Below are positions 35,667-45,516 of a DNA stretch of 64,000 bases, piece by piece. Every line of letters starts with the position of its first letter. The first letter of the stretch is position 1. Below the pieces are notes generated by a model that made no database searches, was not told the origin of the DNA, and saw only the letters and a program-made list of their open reading frames with translations. Location of the stretch: the NCBI RefSeq assembly GCF_900102085.1, contig NZ_FMVM01000010.1:124001-188000 (forward strand), in the 5' to 3' direction. The position numbers and the translations under genes were made by a program. Source of the DNA: Paenibacillus polysaccharolyticus (lineage in GTDB: Bacteria > Bacillota > Bacilli > Paenibacillales > Paenibacillaceae).

Positions 35667-36554
35667 ATGAAATACTGGAGAATTTCAAGCTGGAGTTACT
35701 CAGCACAACGCATATTTATTATCTGTGCCTTCTCGATTATTCCGCTGGCACTGTTATTTACGTTTGCTTATTTGCCTGTCATTAACATGTTCAAATACAG
35801 CTTTACCGATTGGAATGGATACAGCAAAAGGTTCGACTATGTCGGATTTGAGAACTACACACGGATTTTTAGCGATCCGGAATACTTTAAAGTATTCATC
35901 GTCAGTTTGTATTATTTTGTGGCAACCTTTGTACAGATGGGTCTGGCCCTCTATTTTGCCACGATCCTCAGCTTCAAAATCCGGGGCAAAAATTTCTTTA
36001 AAGGCATTCTGTTCTTCCCTTACTTGCTGAATGGCGTGGCTATCGGTTTTATCTTCCTCTTTTTCTTCAAACCGGACGGTACGCTTGATACGCTGATGCA
36101 GGCTGTCGGACTGGGACAGTACACCCAGCTCTGGCTGGGTAACCCGAATATTATTAACGTATCCCTCGCGGGTGCATCGGTCTGGAGATACATGGGCTTC
36201 AACTTCATCATCTTCCTGGGTGCGATTTCTTCGATTCCGAAGGATGTGTATGAGGCTTCCGATATTGACGGTGCGAACCGCTGGCAACAATTTCGCCATA
36301 TCATTTTGCCGAGTATTACCCGCATTCTGCAACTTAACCTGATCTTGGCCATAAGCGGCGCAATCAGTGCGTTCGATATTCCATATATTATGACCGACGG
36401 TTCCAACGGCAGTATGACCTTTGTTATTCAGACCGTTCACTTGGCATTTAAATACGGCAAATTGGGGCTCGCATCAGCGATGGCTGTCGTGCTGCTCCTG
36501 ATTGTTATTCTTGTAACGCTGGTGCAGCGTGTCAGCATGAAAGGAGAGGAATGA
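35667..36554 (+). CDS. Sugar ABC transporter permease 1
   Basis: 295 residues from ATG 35667 (GGGAGG at 35651-35656). Six helices. The permease signature region EASDIDGANRWQQFRHIILP matches the EAA loop (EAxxxDGA-G-I-LP) that contacts the ATPase. A 240-base gap separates it from the binding-protein gene. Its stop overlaps the next permease start (ATGA). Confidence 0.92.
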   Translation: MKYWRISSWSYSAQRIFIICAFSIIPLALLFTFAYLPVINMFKYSFTDWNGYSKRFDYVGFENYTRIFSDPEYFKVFIVSLYYFVATFVQMGLALYFATILSFKIRGKNFFKGILFFPYLLNGVAIGFIFLFFFKPDGTLDTLMQAVGLGQYTQLWLGNPNIINVSLAGASVWRYMGFNFIIFLGAISSIPKDVYEASDIDGANRWQQFRHIILPSITRILQLNLILAISGAISAFDIPYIMTDGSNGSMTFVIQTVHLAFKYGKLGLASAMAVVLLLIVILVTLVQRVSMKGEE

Positions 36555-37390
36555 ACGTGAATCAATTCAAATATACCATCGCCAGCATAATCAAATACGT
36601 TTCTCTGATTCTGGCGGCGTTCATTGCACTTTTGCCTATCGTAGTGATCCTGTTTGCGTCCCTGAAGACCAATGCCGAGTATGCCAATAGCAGTCCACTG
36701 GCCCCGCCCGCCAACTGGCTTAACTTTGCGAATTATGCCAAGGCATTTGTGGATGGCAACATGCTTGTCGGCTTCAAAAATACAATCATTATTCTAATCA
36801 TATCCATCGTGGGTGCAACGTTGACAGGTTCCATGATTGCTTATGTTCTGGATCGCTTCAAGTTCAAAGGCAAAAAAATCATGGTTGCTGCATTTCTGCT
36901 GGCTACCCTCATCCCGAGTGTAACGACACAAGTTGCCACCTTCCAGATTATTAACGCCCTCGACCTGTTCAACACACGGTGGGCAGCTATTGTCATGTAT
37001 CTGGGAACCGATATTATCGCGGTGTACATCTTCCTGCAATTTCTCGGCTCGATCTCCAGCGCGCTGGATGAATCGGCTATGCTGGACGGTGCTTCATACT
37101 TCACGATCTATTGGAGAATTATATTGCCTTTGTTGAAACCGGCGATTGTCACGGTCATTATCGTCAAAGGTGTCAACATTTACAACGATTTCTACACGCC
37201 ATTCCTGTACATGCCAAAAACCGATCTACAGGTAATATCCACCGCCCTGTTCAAGTTCAAGGGCCCCTTCGGATCACAGTGGGAGGTCATCAGTGCCGGG
37301 ATTATGATTGCCATTATTCCAACGATGATTATATTCCTGTTGCTTCAGAAATACATCTACAACGGTTTTGCGCAAGGTTCCGTGAAATGA
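36551..37390 (+). CDS. Sugar ABC transporter permease 2
   Basis: 279 residues, six helices, EAA-type loop DESAMLDGASYFTIYWRIIL. ATG 36551 overlaps the previous stop, with AAAGGAGAGG just upstream. With permease 1 and the lipoprotein it forms a carbohydrate-uptake-1 importer. Confidence 0.92.
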   Translation: MNVNQFKYTIASIIKYVSLILAAFIALLPIVVILFASLKTNAEYANSSPLAPPANWLNFANYAKAFVDGNMLVGFKNTIIILIISIVGATLTGSMIAYVLDRFKFKGKKIMVAAFLLATLIPSVTTQVATFQIINALDLFNTRWAAIVMYLGTDIIAVYIFLQFLGSISSALDESAMLDGASYFTIYWRIILPLLKPAIVTVIIVKGVNIYNDFYTPFLYMPKTDLQVISTALFKFKGPFGSQWEVISAGIMIAIIPTMIIFLLLQKYIYNGFAQGSVK

Positions 37391-37440
37391 TTGCGTGAAA
37401 CCATTCCTTGAAATCATTCAATTAGAAGGAGAAATGAGAT

Positions 37441-38478
37441 ATGACAGTCACTGAAACGAAAAAGGTACACATGGTTGGGGACGCGTTGCCAAATATGCCT
37501 TGGGAGGATAAGCCGGAAGGAACGGAAGGCCCGGTGTGGAGACACTCGGCTAATCCGGTGGTGCCACGTAATCCGGTGAAGGGAGTTGCCCGTATTTTTA
37601 ACAGTGCAGTCGTTCCTTATGAGGGGAAATTCATCGGTGTATTCCGTGCCGAGACAGTCAATGGCCGTCCACACCTGCACATGGGTTCGAGTGAAGATGG
37701 GTTATCTTGGACGATAGAGGAGGAGCGCATCACTTTTGTAGACGAACAAGGTGAACCGTTTATGCCGAACTACGCATACGACCCGCGTCTGGTCAAAGTG
37801 GAAGATACCTATTACATCATCTGGTGTACCGATTTTTACGGTGCGGCCCTGGGTCTCGCCAAGACGGAGGACTTCAAAACGTTTGTCCGTCTTGAGAATC
37901 CGATGCTGCCATTCAATCGCAATGGTGTATTGTTTCCACGCAAAATCAACGATAACTACGTGATGTTATCCAGACCAAGTGACAGCGGACATACTCCGTT
38001 TGGAGACATCTTTCTGAGCGAAAGCCCGGATCTGGTGTACTGGGGAAAACATCGTCACGTCATGAGCAAAGGCGGTCAGGGCTGGTGGCAATCCGTAAAA
38101 ATTGGCGGTGGCCCCGCTCCGATCGAGACGTCTGAAGGTTGGCTGATGTTCTACCACGGTGTAACCGGAACATGCAACGGTTTTGTGTACAGCATGGGTG
38201 CGGTGATTCTGGATCTGGATGAGCCGTCCAAAGTAAAATATCGTTCCTCCAACTTCGTGCTGACGCCGGAGAAATGGTATGAGGAGCAGGGCTTCGTTGA
38301 TAATGTTGTCTTCCCATGCGCAACCCTGCATGATGCGGATACCGGACGAATTGCCATCTATTACGGCGCAGCCGATACCTATGTCGGTGTGGCTTACACA
38401 ACGGTCCAAGAGATCGTGGACTATGTCAAAGAAACGGATGAAGTGATCGCTGGCGACCGCGAGGAAGGCAAACTATAG
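37441..38478 (+). CDS. GH130 phosphorylase, mannooligosaccharide type
   Basis: 345 residues. ARIFNSAVVPYEGKFIGVFRAE, YDPRLVKVEDTYYIIWC (catalytic Asp region), FNRNGVLFPRKINDNYVMLSRP and GGGPAPIETSEGWLMFYHGV are GH130 blocks. The pattern is closest to subfamily 2, which phosphorolyses beta-1,4-mannooligosaccharides to mannose-1-phosphate. GAAGGAG precedes the ATG. Second GH130 in the locus, complementing the mannosylglucose enzyme at 31521. Confidence 0.88.
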   Translation: MTVTETKKVHMVGDALPNMPWEDKPEGTEGPVWRHSANPVVPRNPVKGVARIFNSAVVPYEGKFIGVFRAETVNGRPHLHMGSSEDGLSWTIEEERITFVDEQGEPFMPNYAYDPRLVKVEDTYYIIWCTDFYGAALGLAKTEDFKTFVRLENPMLPFNRNGVLFPRKINDNYVMLSRPSDSGHTPFGDIFLSESPDLVYWGKHRHVMSKGGQGWWQSVKIGGGPAPIETSEGWLMFYHGVTGTCNGFVYSMGAVILDLDEPSKVKYRSSNFVLTPEKWYEEQGFVDNVVFPCATLHDADTGRIAIYYGAADTYVGVAYTTVQEIVDYVKETDEVIAGDREEGKL

Positions 38479-38605
38479 TGGGTTTTTGCAACGGGGAAAA
38501 TTAAATTTTACAAGTAAGACGGAAGGCGTATGTGAAGATGAATTTCAGACAGAAATCCTCATATGCGTCTTTTCTTTACGCTTTTACAGAATGGGAGTGG
38601 GACAG

Positions 38606-39568
38606 ATGGGCGAGATGCCTTTGGATCAGTTGAAAAAATATAACGGGAGCAGTCCGAAACCGGACGATTTCGATGCATACTGGAGCCGTGCGCTTGCGGA
38701 GCTTGATGCGCAATCGCTTGAATATGAATTGGTACCGGCGGCGATTACTTCACCTCTTGCCGAATGCTTTCACCTCTATTTTACCGGCGTAGGGGGCGCA
38801 CGCGTGCACGCCAAGCTGGTTCGGCCAATCGCATCGTCTACAGAAAACCAGGGCCCGGCCATGGCGATGTTCCATGGATATTCTTGTGATAGCGGGGACT
38901 GGTTTGACAAGATTGCGTATGCGGCTCATGGTATTACGGTGCTGGCACTCGACTGCCGCGGGCAAGGCGGGCTTTCCGAGGATAACCTGCAGGTAAAAGG
39001 AACAACCCTTCGCGGACATATTATTAGAGGCCTTGACGATCCAGACCCGGATAAACTTTATTTCCGCAACGTCTTTCTGGACACGGTACAGACCGTGCGC
39101 ATTCTGATGTCGATGCCACATGTCGATGCAGAGCGGGTAGGGGTGCATGGATGTTCTCAGGGCGGTGCACTCGCTACAGCTTGTGCCGGGCTTGAACCGC
39201 GTGTGAAGCTGGCGGTACCTGTGTATCCATTTTTGACCGATTATCGACATGCTTGGGAGATGGGAGCTTCGACCTCGGCTTACGAGGAGCTGGTGTACTA
39301 TTTCCGGTGGTTTGATCCGAATCACGAGCGGGAAGATGACATTTTCGAGAAGCTGGGTTACATCGATATCTCCAATCTGGCTGACCGGATTAAGGCCAAA
39401 GTGCTCTTTGTTACCGGGCTTGCAGACACCATCTGCCCGCCATCCACCCAGTTCGCGGTGTATAACCGGATTCGCTCATCCAAGGAACTGCTGGTTTATC
39501 CGGAGTATGGTCATGAATATATCCCCCGGCTATCGGACCGGACGCTGGAGTTATTTTTGAAGCTGTAA
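38606..39568 (+). CDS. CE7 acetyl esterase (acetylxylan/cephalosporin-C deacetylase type)
   Basis: 320 residues from ATG 38606 (GGGAGTGGG just upstream; the open frame from 38486 lacks a site). Alpha/beta-hydrolase with the CE7 blocks RGQGG (DCRGQGGLS), the nucleophile elbow GCSQGGALA, the acid Asp region VTGLADTICPPS and the final His (YPEYGHEY). No signal peptide, so cytoplasmic: it would remove acetyl groups from imported oligosaccharides. In this operon the likely substrate is acetylated mannooligosaccharide. Confidence 0.92.
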   Translation: MGEMPLDQLKKYNGSSPKPDDFDAYWSRALAELDAQSLEYELVPAAITSPLAECFHLYFTGVGGARVHAKLVRPIASSTENQGPAMAMFHGYSCDSGDWFDKIAYAAHGITVLALDCRGQGGLSEDNLQVKGTTLRGHIIRGLDDPDPDKLYFRNVFLDTVQTVRILMSMPHVDAERVGVHGCSQGGALATACAGLEPRVKLAVPVYPFLTDYRHAWEMGASTSAYEELVYYFRWFDPNHEREDDIFEKLGYIDISNLADRIKAKVLFVTGLADTICPPSTQFAVYNRIRSSKELLVYPEYGHEYIPRLSDRTLELFLKL

Positions 39569-39629
39569 TAAGGATACAAAAAATAGGGCTGTACCTGCAC
39601 ATCACATATACAGGGAGGATGTTATTCGG

Positions 39630-42600
39630 ATGAAGAAAACTCGGGTAGTCATGAGCACGGCACTTAGTGCCGTATTGTTGGGAACCACAGCTTTGCCGGC
39701 TTATGCCGGTGCACAGGCACAAGGGGAGATCTCTGCTGGAGCTGGCACGGAAGCAGTGCAAAAGGCAGCAACGGACTGGTCAGGTCATTGGGCTGAAGCT
39801 GTGGTGAACAAATGGAAATCAGCAGGACGGATCAGTGGATATCCGGATGGATCATTCCGGCCTGACCAGCGTGTTACCCGAAGTGAATTTGTAACCGTTC
39901 TCAATAAAATCTTTGGTTTTTATGTTCCCGATCCGGACGGGGTCTTTACGGATGTACAAGCCGGCCAGTGGTATGCTTCCGATTTTTCCATCGCCCGGGA
40001 AGCGGGATATTATCTCGGATATCCTGATCAGACAGCCAGACCCGATCAGGAAATCAGTCGTGAAGATGCCGCCGTGCTGCTGGCCCGTGCGTTTGGCTTG
40101 GAGCAGCAGGCAGAAGAAGCGAAAACAGCCGTTCACTTCACGGATGAGTCCGAAATCAGGGGGTACGCTCTTGCGTCCATCCGTGCGCTGTCCGGAATTA
40201 TCGAGGGATACCCGGATGGATCATTCCAACCCGGGAGACAGTTAACCCGGGCAGAAATGCTGACCTGGTTGGAAGACCTTGCTCCGGTGATTAATGCATC
40301 AGACCTTTCGGCAGGTCAGACTATTGATGGCAACGTAGTCATTAATCGAACCGGGGTGAAGCTGAATAATGTAACCATTAACGGCAATCTGTATATTGCC
40401 CCGGGCATTCGGGAAGGAGAAGCGGATCTGTCGAAAGTCACTGTCAAGGGCATCACACATATCCTAGGTGGCGGGCTGCACTCGATCACCGTTGCGGATT
40501 CCACGCTGGGTACCGTTGTGGTGAATCGCCGGGAAGGTGAGGTGCGACTGGTGCTGACAGGAACCACGAAGGCTGAGCGTCTTCAGGCTCTACACCCTTC
40601 CACAGTGGAACTTGGAACAGGCTCTTCCATTCAGGCTACGGAGCTGCTGGCTCGAACGGTGCTGAAACTGGATGATGGCTCCAGTGTGGGAGAATTGCAT
40701 GTGAACAAGGAAGCCTATGGCTCATCCATTAACGGGACGGGCAATGTAGGCCATGCAGATGTTAAGGCTGTTGATGTAACACTTAATGGTCAGTCTTTAA
40801 AAAAAGGTACATGGTCCATTCAGGCAGGTAAAGGTGCACAAGCGAATACCGGAGCGACCAACAATAACAACAGCAATAACAGCCCAGCCGGTGGAAATAC
40901 AGGAGGAAACAGCAGCTTGGTTGGCAACAGCGGTGGAAGTTCCGGAGGCGGAACGACAACACCGTCAAATCCATCTAATCCGGGATCAGGCAGTGTGACC
41001 CCAGACAACAATCAAGCTCCAATTAGTACCGCTACGTTTGACCTCAGCGATGTTAAAATGGTCGATGAGCATGCTTCAGCAGCTACCAAATCATTGTTTG
41101 CTTACCTGAATAATGTACGTGGGCAAGCTATTTTGTTTGGGCAGGAGCATGCAACAACCGAAGGTGTGACCATCACAGCGAATGACGGAACACAGTCCGA
41201 TATATTTAACAATGTGGGTGCATTCCCTGCAGTATACGGCTGGGATACATTAAGCCTGGAAGGGAACGAGAAACCGGGTTCTCTAGAGGTTAATTCAGAA
41301 GAAAATACAGCCCGGCTTGCAGCGGTAATGAAGAAGGCGTATGAACGGGGTGGAATTGTAACGCTAAGCGCTCATATGAAAAACTTTGTGACAGGCAATG
41401 TATTTACGGATACAAGCGGCTCCGTCGTTTCTCACATTTTGCCGGGCGGAGACAAAAACGCCGAGTACAATGCCTATCTTGACCAGATAGCCGATCTGGC
41501 GCACCAGTTATCGGACGATAAGGGGAATGATATTCCGGTTGTGTTCCGTCCATTCCACGAGAATAACGGCAGCTGGTTTTGGTGGGGTGCGGCTTTTACA
41601 TCCAAGGAACAATATGTGCAACTATACCGTTACACAGTGGAATACCTGAGAGATACCAAAGGCGTTAACAACTTCCTGTATGCCTTCTCTCCTAACGGTT
41701 TCTTTAACGGCAGCGAGAGTGAATATCTGAAGACTTATCCAGGTGACGATTATGTCGATATTCTCGGGTTTGATATTTACGATTCTACGGAAGGCTCTGC
41801 GGGCTGGTTTGCCAAGCTTGTGCAGGATGCCAAAATGATCTCCAAACTTGCGGACAGCAGGGGAAAAGTGGCGACACTTAGCGAGTTTGGCTACAGCACC
41901 AAAGGCATGAAAATTAGTGGAAACAAAGATACGTCTTGGTTTACGAATTTGCTCAAAGCTTTGGAATCAGACCCGGATGCCAAGCGGATGGCTTACATGC
42001 TGACCTGGGCAAACTTTGGCACAGAGCAGGTCTTTATCCCTTATCGCAATGCTCCAGGCGGATTGGGGAATCATGAATTGCTGAACGACTTTGTGCGTTT
42101 GTACAATGCGCCGTATACCGCTTTTAATGATCGCCTGAAGGGAGTATATGATCTGAACGTATCGACTAAGCCCAGTGCGCCAAGACTGAATATCGTTTCC
42201 CCGCTGAACCAGGAGCAGATCAAAGAGAGTGAAGTGACGGTACGTGCAAGGGTGCTTGGTCAGCAAGCGGATCGTGTGGTCTATACGGTTGGGCAGGAAA
42301 CCGAAGAACATGAGATGACGTTTGGGGCAAAGGATAACTATTATACGGCTGTATGGCAGCCAGATTCGGATCTGGATCAACAGACCGTTAAGTTGCATGT
42401 GAAAGCTTATCGGAACGGTACAGTGGTGTTGCAGGATGAGGTTGCCGTGAACTTCAACTTCGATGCCAGCAAACTGTATACGTACACCTTTGATAGTGAT
42501 ACCAATGGGGTTTCTAACAGTGGTGGGTATCAGGCTGAGTTGACTTCTCTGGATCAAGCCGAGTTTAATGGCAGCGGCATGCTGAAAGTTGGCGCCAAGT

Positions 42601-43529
42601 TTGAGAAGGAAACAGACACATGGCAGGAATTGAAGCTGACACTGGATGCGATCGCACAGAAAGTCAAGCTGGCAGATGTCAGCAAAGTAAAGCTGGATAT
42701 GTATATTCCGCTAAGTGCAGGTGCGGGTAGTAACCCGTCCATCTATGCAGCAGCCACGTTGCCAGAGGATTGGAATACCAAGTATAACCTCGGTAATTCG
42801 GTTCCGCTAAGCGATCTGGAGAAGGTAACTGTTGATGGTGTTCAGTACGGCAAGTATACTGGTGAGATTTTGCTCAATGATCCCGAAAAATCGGCGTCTG
42901 CAACGTCCATGATGCTGTCGATCGTAGGTAGCGGCTTGAAATATACTGGTCCGATCTATGTAGATAATATCCAACTGATTCATGTGAAGCCGGAACCTGT
43001 AGTGGATAAGGATCTGGTGGATGATTTTGAAGGCTATGCTGGCAATGATACTACGCTTGGCAATATGTATACGCCTAATGCTCAGGGAGACAAGATTGAA
43101 ATCAAACTCACTCGGGAGCAGAAGGGAGCAGGAGAGTACGGCTTGCAGTACAACTATACGCTCGGCAGTTCCGGTTATGGTGGGGTCACGCGAACCATGA
43201 ATAGTGTAGACTGGTCGGATCGGGATACGCTGAGACTGTGGCTTGTGCCTGATGGCAAAAACCAGAAGCTGGTGCTGCAAGTGAAGGCGAGTGGCGTTTC
43301 CTTTGAAGCGTATCCTTCTTTAGCGGGAACACAAGCAGGCTGGATCGAGATTCCGTTTAGTGAGTTTAAGCCAGCTCCATGGGATACAGCTAATGCAGAT
43401 GCAACTTTTGATGCAAACAGAGCCAAAAACATTCAGGAGTTCTCCCTTTATATCAATGCAGCTAATCCGGCCCAGCCCGTTTCGGGTACACTGTATTTTG
43501 ATGATATCCGGGCTGTTAGCCAGAAATGA
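39630..43529 (+). CDS. Cell-surface GH26 beta-mannanase with SLH and carbohydrate-binding domains
   Basis: 1299 residues. Signal peptide (about 1-26, ends ALPAYAGA). Three SLH domains (about 48-90, 105-155, 165-215; SGYPDGSFRPDQ, LGYPDQTARPDQ, EGYPDGSFQPGR) that anchor it to secondary cell-wall polymer. A repeat-rich beta segment (about 228-390). An Asn/Gly/Ser linker (about 405-455). The GH26 domain (about 470-845) with acid/base Glu in FRPFHENNGSWFWWG and nucleophile Glu in ATLSEFGYS. An Ig-like domain (about 855-945), a CBM27-like module (about 950-1110) and a CBM11/23-like module (about 1125-1297). It cuts mannan outside the cell, feeding the importer encoded upstream. Confidence 0.93.
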   Translation: MKKTRVVMSTALSAVLLGTTALPAYAGAQAQGEISAGAGTEAVQKAATDWSGHWAEAVVNKWKSAGRISGYPDGSFRPDQRVTRSEFVTVLNKIFGFYVPDPDGVFTDVQAGQWYASDFSIAREAGYYLGYPDQTARPDQEISREDAAVLLARAFGLEQQAEEAKTAVHFTDESEIRGYALASIRALSGIIEGYPDGSFQPGRQLTRAEMLTWLEDLAPVINASDLSAGQTIDGNVVINRTGVKLNNVTINGNLYIAPGIREGEADLSKVTVKGITHILGGGLHSITVADSTLGTVVVNRREGEVRLVLTGTTKAERLQALHPSTVELGTGSSIQATELLARTVLKLDDGSSVGELHVNKEAYGSSINGTGNVGHADVKAVDVTLNGQSLKKGTWSIQAGKGAQANTGATNNNNSNNSPAGGNTGGNSSLVGNSGGSSGGGTTTPSNPSNPGSGSVTPDNNQAPISTATFDLSDVKMVDEHASAATKSLFAYLNNVRGQAILFGQEHATTEGVTITANDGTQSDIFNNVGAFPAVYGWDTLSLEGNEKPGSLEVNSEENTARLAAVMKKAYERGGIVTLSAHMKNFVTGNVFTDTSGSVVSHILPGGDKNAEYNAYLDQIADLAHQLSDDKGNDIPVVFRPFHENNGSWFWWGAAFTSKEQYVQLYRYTVEYLRDTKGVNNFLYAFSPNGFFNGSESEYLKTYPGDDYVDILGFDIYDSTEGSAGWFAKLVQDAKMISKLADSRGKVATLSEFGYSTKGMKISGNKDTSWFTNLLKALESDPDAKRMAYMLTWANFGTEQVFIPYRNAPGGLGNHELLNDFVRLYNAPYTAFNDRLKGVYDLNVSTKPSAPRLNIVSPLNQEQIKESEVTVRARVLGQQADRVVYTVGQETEEHEMTFGAKDNYYTAVWQPDSDLDQQTVKLHVKAYRNGTVVLQDEVAVNFNFDASKLYTYTFDSDTNGVSNSGGYQAELTSLDQAEFNGSGMLKVGAKFEKETDTWQELKLTLDAIAQKVKLADVSKVKLDMYIPLSAGAGSNPSIYAAATLPEDWNTKYNLGNSVPLSDLEKVTVDGVQYGKYTGEILLNDPEKSASATSMMLSIVGSGLKYTGPIYVDNIQLIHVKPEPVVDKDLVDDFEGYAGNDTTLGNMYTPNAQGDKIEIKLTREQKGAGEYGLQYNYTLGSSGYGGVTRTMNSVDWSDRDTLRLWLVPDGKNQKLVLQVKASGVSFEAYPSLAGTQAGWIEIPFSEFKPAPWDTANADATFDANRAKNIQEFSLYINAANPAQPVSGTLYFDDIRAVSQK

Positions 43530-43608
43530 CTAAATAAATTGATTATAGATATGAAATGAAAAGGAAATATGCAGAGAATATGCAGTAAATTTGCTTAAAT
43601 GAACCTAA

Positions 43609-43641
43609 GAAGCCCCTCATCCTATAGGAAGGGCTTTTTTG
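43609..43641 (+). terminator. Terminator of the mannan operon
   Basis: AAGCCC ... GGGCTT hairpin with an inner TCCTATAGGA and a run of six T. Confidence 0.75.
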
Positions 43642-43677
43642 GCTATTTAATGGGCATACATATTATGTCGATTTTTG

Positions 43678-43730
43678 TTGACAAAAGGGAGGCTACTTCA
43701 TATTCTTAATGAATATGAGAATCATTATCA
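43678..43730 (+). promoter_or_regulatory. Promoter with Fur-like box
   Basis: TTGACA (43678-43683), 17-base spacer, TATTCT (43701-43706). TGAGAATCATTATCA at 43716-43730 differs from the Bacillus 7-1-7 Fur box TGATAATNATTATCA at one position. An overlapping dyad ATCATTATCATGGTAATGAT (43721-43740) could also suit Zur. Confidence 0.7.
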
Positions 43731-43781
43731 TGGTAATGATCAGGTGAAGAATGAGAGAAGAGAGAAAAGGGGTTTATATCT

Positions 43782-45422
43782 ATGTTAGGACAACAACACA
43801 AACGTTCTACTACCCTTATGATGGTGACAACACTGTTGTTGCTGTTATTTATCGTGGGTTGCAGTAATAAAGAGAGCAGTTCGGCGTCTTCTTCTGCTTC
43901 GGGAGATCAGGCGTCTTCGGCGAAGTCGATTACGATGTCTTGGCCACGGGATATCGGTACAATGAATCCACATACGTACAATCCGTCCCAATTGTTTGCC
44001 CAATCCATGATCTATGAACCACTGGTGAGTTACCAGAAGGATGGTAAACTGGAACCGGCACTTGCTGAGTCATGGACCATCTCTGAGGATGGCAAAGTAT
44101 ATACATTCAAGCTGCGCCAAGGGGTGAAATTCTCCGATGGCACACCTTTTAATGCTGAAATTGTGAAAAAGAATTTTGACTCCATCATGAAAAATAAAAA
44201 AACACATAGCTGGCTTGGCATCGTCAGTGTGCTGGACAAGACAGAGGTCGTGGATGACCATACGTTCCGTATGACTCTGACCGAGCCGTATTATCCTGTA
44301 CTTCAGGATCTGTCCGTTGTTCGTCCGTTCCGTTTCCTGGGTGCGGCTGGATTCCCGGATGATGGGGATACGTCCAAAGGCATTAAAGAGCCGGTGGGTA
44401 CGGGCCCGTGGATGCTCGCTGATTATAAGCAGGATGAGTATGCGGTCTTCAAACGCAACCCGAATTACTGGGGTACTGCACCGGCGTTCGATCAGATTAC
44501 GGTCAAAATCATTCCTGATGCAGAGACCCGTGTGCTTGCTTTTGAAAAGGGCGATCTGGATCTGATTTACGGTGAAGGCGTGATCAGTCTCGATGCGTTC
44601 CAGCAGCTGCGTGAGAACGATAAATATGTAAGCGAACTGTCTGATCCTGTAGGTACTCGTGACCTGTTGCTTAACTCTTCGAATCCGAAGTTGTCTGATG
44701 TGAGAGTGCGGAAGGCACTTCAACAGGGCTTCAATAAAAAAGCGATGGTGGAAGGCGTTACGTCGGGTCTGGAAGAACCGGCTGATACGGCACTGTCCAA
44801 AAACTATCCATATACCAATGTGGATCTGAAACCGATCGAATATAACGTGGAGCAATCCAAAGCATTGCTGGATGAAGCAGGCTGGAAGTTGCCGGCAGGC
44901 GGAACCGTGCGTGAGAAGGATGGACAGAAGCTGGAATTCGAATTGATTTTTGATAAAACCGATCCGATTCAGAAAGCGATGGGTGAAACCATTCAGGCCG
45001 AATGGAGCGAGCTGGGGGTTAAAGTAAACCTTACCGGACTTGAACTGACGGTACAGATTAAACGTCTGAAAGCCAATGATTTCGATCTATACTTCTGGTA
45101 CAATTACGGGGCACCATACGATCCACATTCCTTCATTAACGTCGTAGCAAGCCCGGGATTCGGAATCTCCGAGACACTAACTGCTTTGCCGATGAAAAAG
45201 GAACTGGACGAGCAGGTGCATGCAGCACTGTCTTCTACAGATGAGAAGAAACGTCAGGAACTGTATACATCCATCCTGACGACTTTACAGGACCAATCGG
45301 CGATTGTGCCGATCTCTTATGTGAAGAAAACAGCCGTATATCAGAAGAAAATTGCTAAATTTGTCTTCCCGGCCAATCGGGATGAAAATCCGTTTGTGGG
45401 GATGCAGTTAAGCAATCCATAA
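43782..45422 (+). CDS. nikA: NikA-like nickel/metallophore-binding lipoprotein
   Basis: 546 residues of the family 5 solute-binding fold. Lipoprotein signal ending FIVGCSNKE (Cys near 28). Colinear with E. coli NikA over its length: SWPRDIGTMNPHTYNPSQLF, MIYEPLVSYQKDGKLEPALAESW, VVRPFRFLGAAGF, VGTGPWMLADYKQDEY, YGAPYDPHSF. NikA binds nickel via a small chelator; related CntA binds metal-opine complexes. First gene of a five-gene importer. The Fur-like box suggests iron or zinc limitation as the cue, so the cargo could be a metallophore complex rather than nickel alone. Confidence 0.9.
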   Translation: MLGQQHKRSTTLMMVTTLLLLLFIVGCSNKESSSASSSASGDQASSAKSITMSWPRDIGTMNPHTYNPSQLFAQSMIYEPLVSYQKDGKLEPALAESWTISEDGKVYTFKLRQGVKFSDGTPFNAEIVKKNFDSIMKNKKTHSWLGIVSVLDKTEVVDDHTFRMTLTEPYYPVLQDLSVVRPFRFLGAAGFPDDGDTSKGIKEPVGTGPWMLADYKQDEYAVFKRNPNYWGTAPAFDQITVKIIPDAETRVLAFEKGDLDLIYGEGVISLDAFQQLRENDKYVSELSDPVGTRDLLLNSSNPKLSDVRVRKALQQGFNKKAMVEGVTSGLEEPADTALSKNYPYTNVDLKPIEYNVEQSKALLDEAGWKLPAGGTVREKDGQKLEFELIFDKTDPIQKAMGETIQAEWSELGVKVNLTGLELTVQIKRLKANDFDLYFWYNYGAPYDPHSFINVVASPGFGISETLTALPMKKELDEQVHAALSSTDEKKRQELYTSILTTLQDQSAIVPISYVKKTAVYQKKIAKFVFPANRDENPFVGMQLSNP

Positions 45423-45516
45423 TCATAGTTGATGAACGTCAAAAACATAGCAATGAACACGTAACACATCAGGCAACAAGAGCTTGTGTGGCATGGTAAA
45501 AGGGGAGGAAAGTTTG

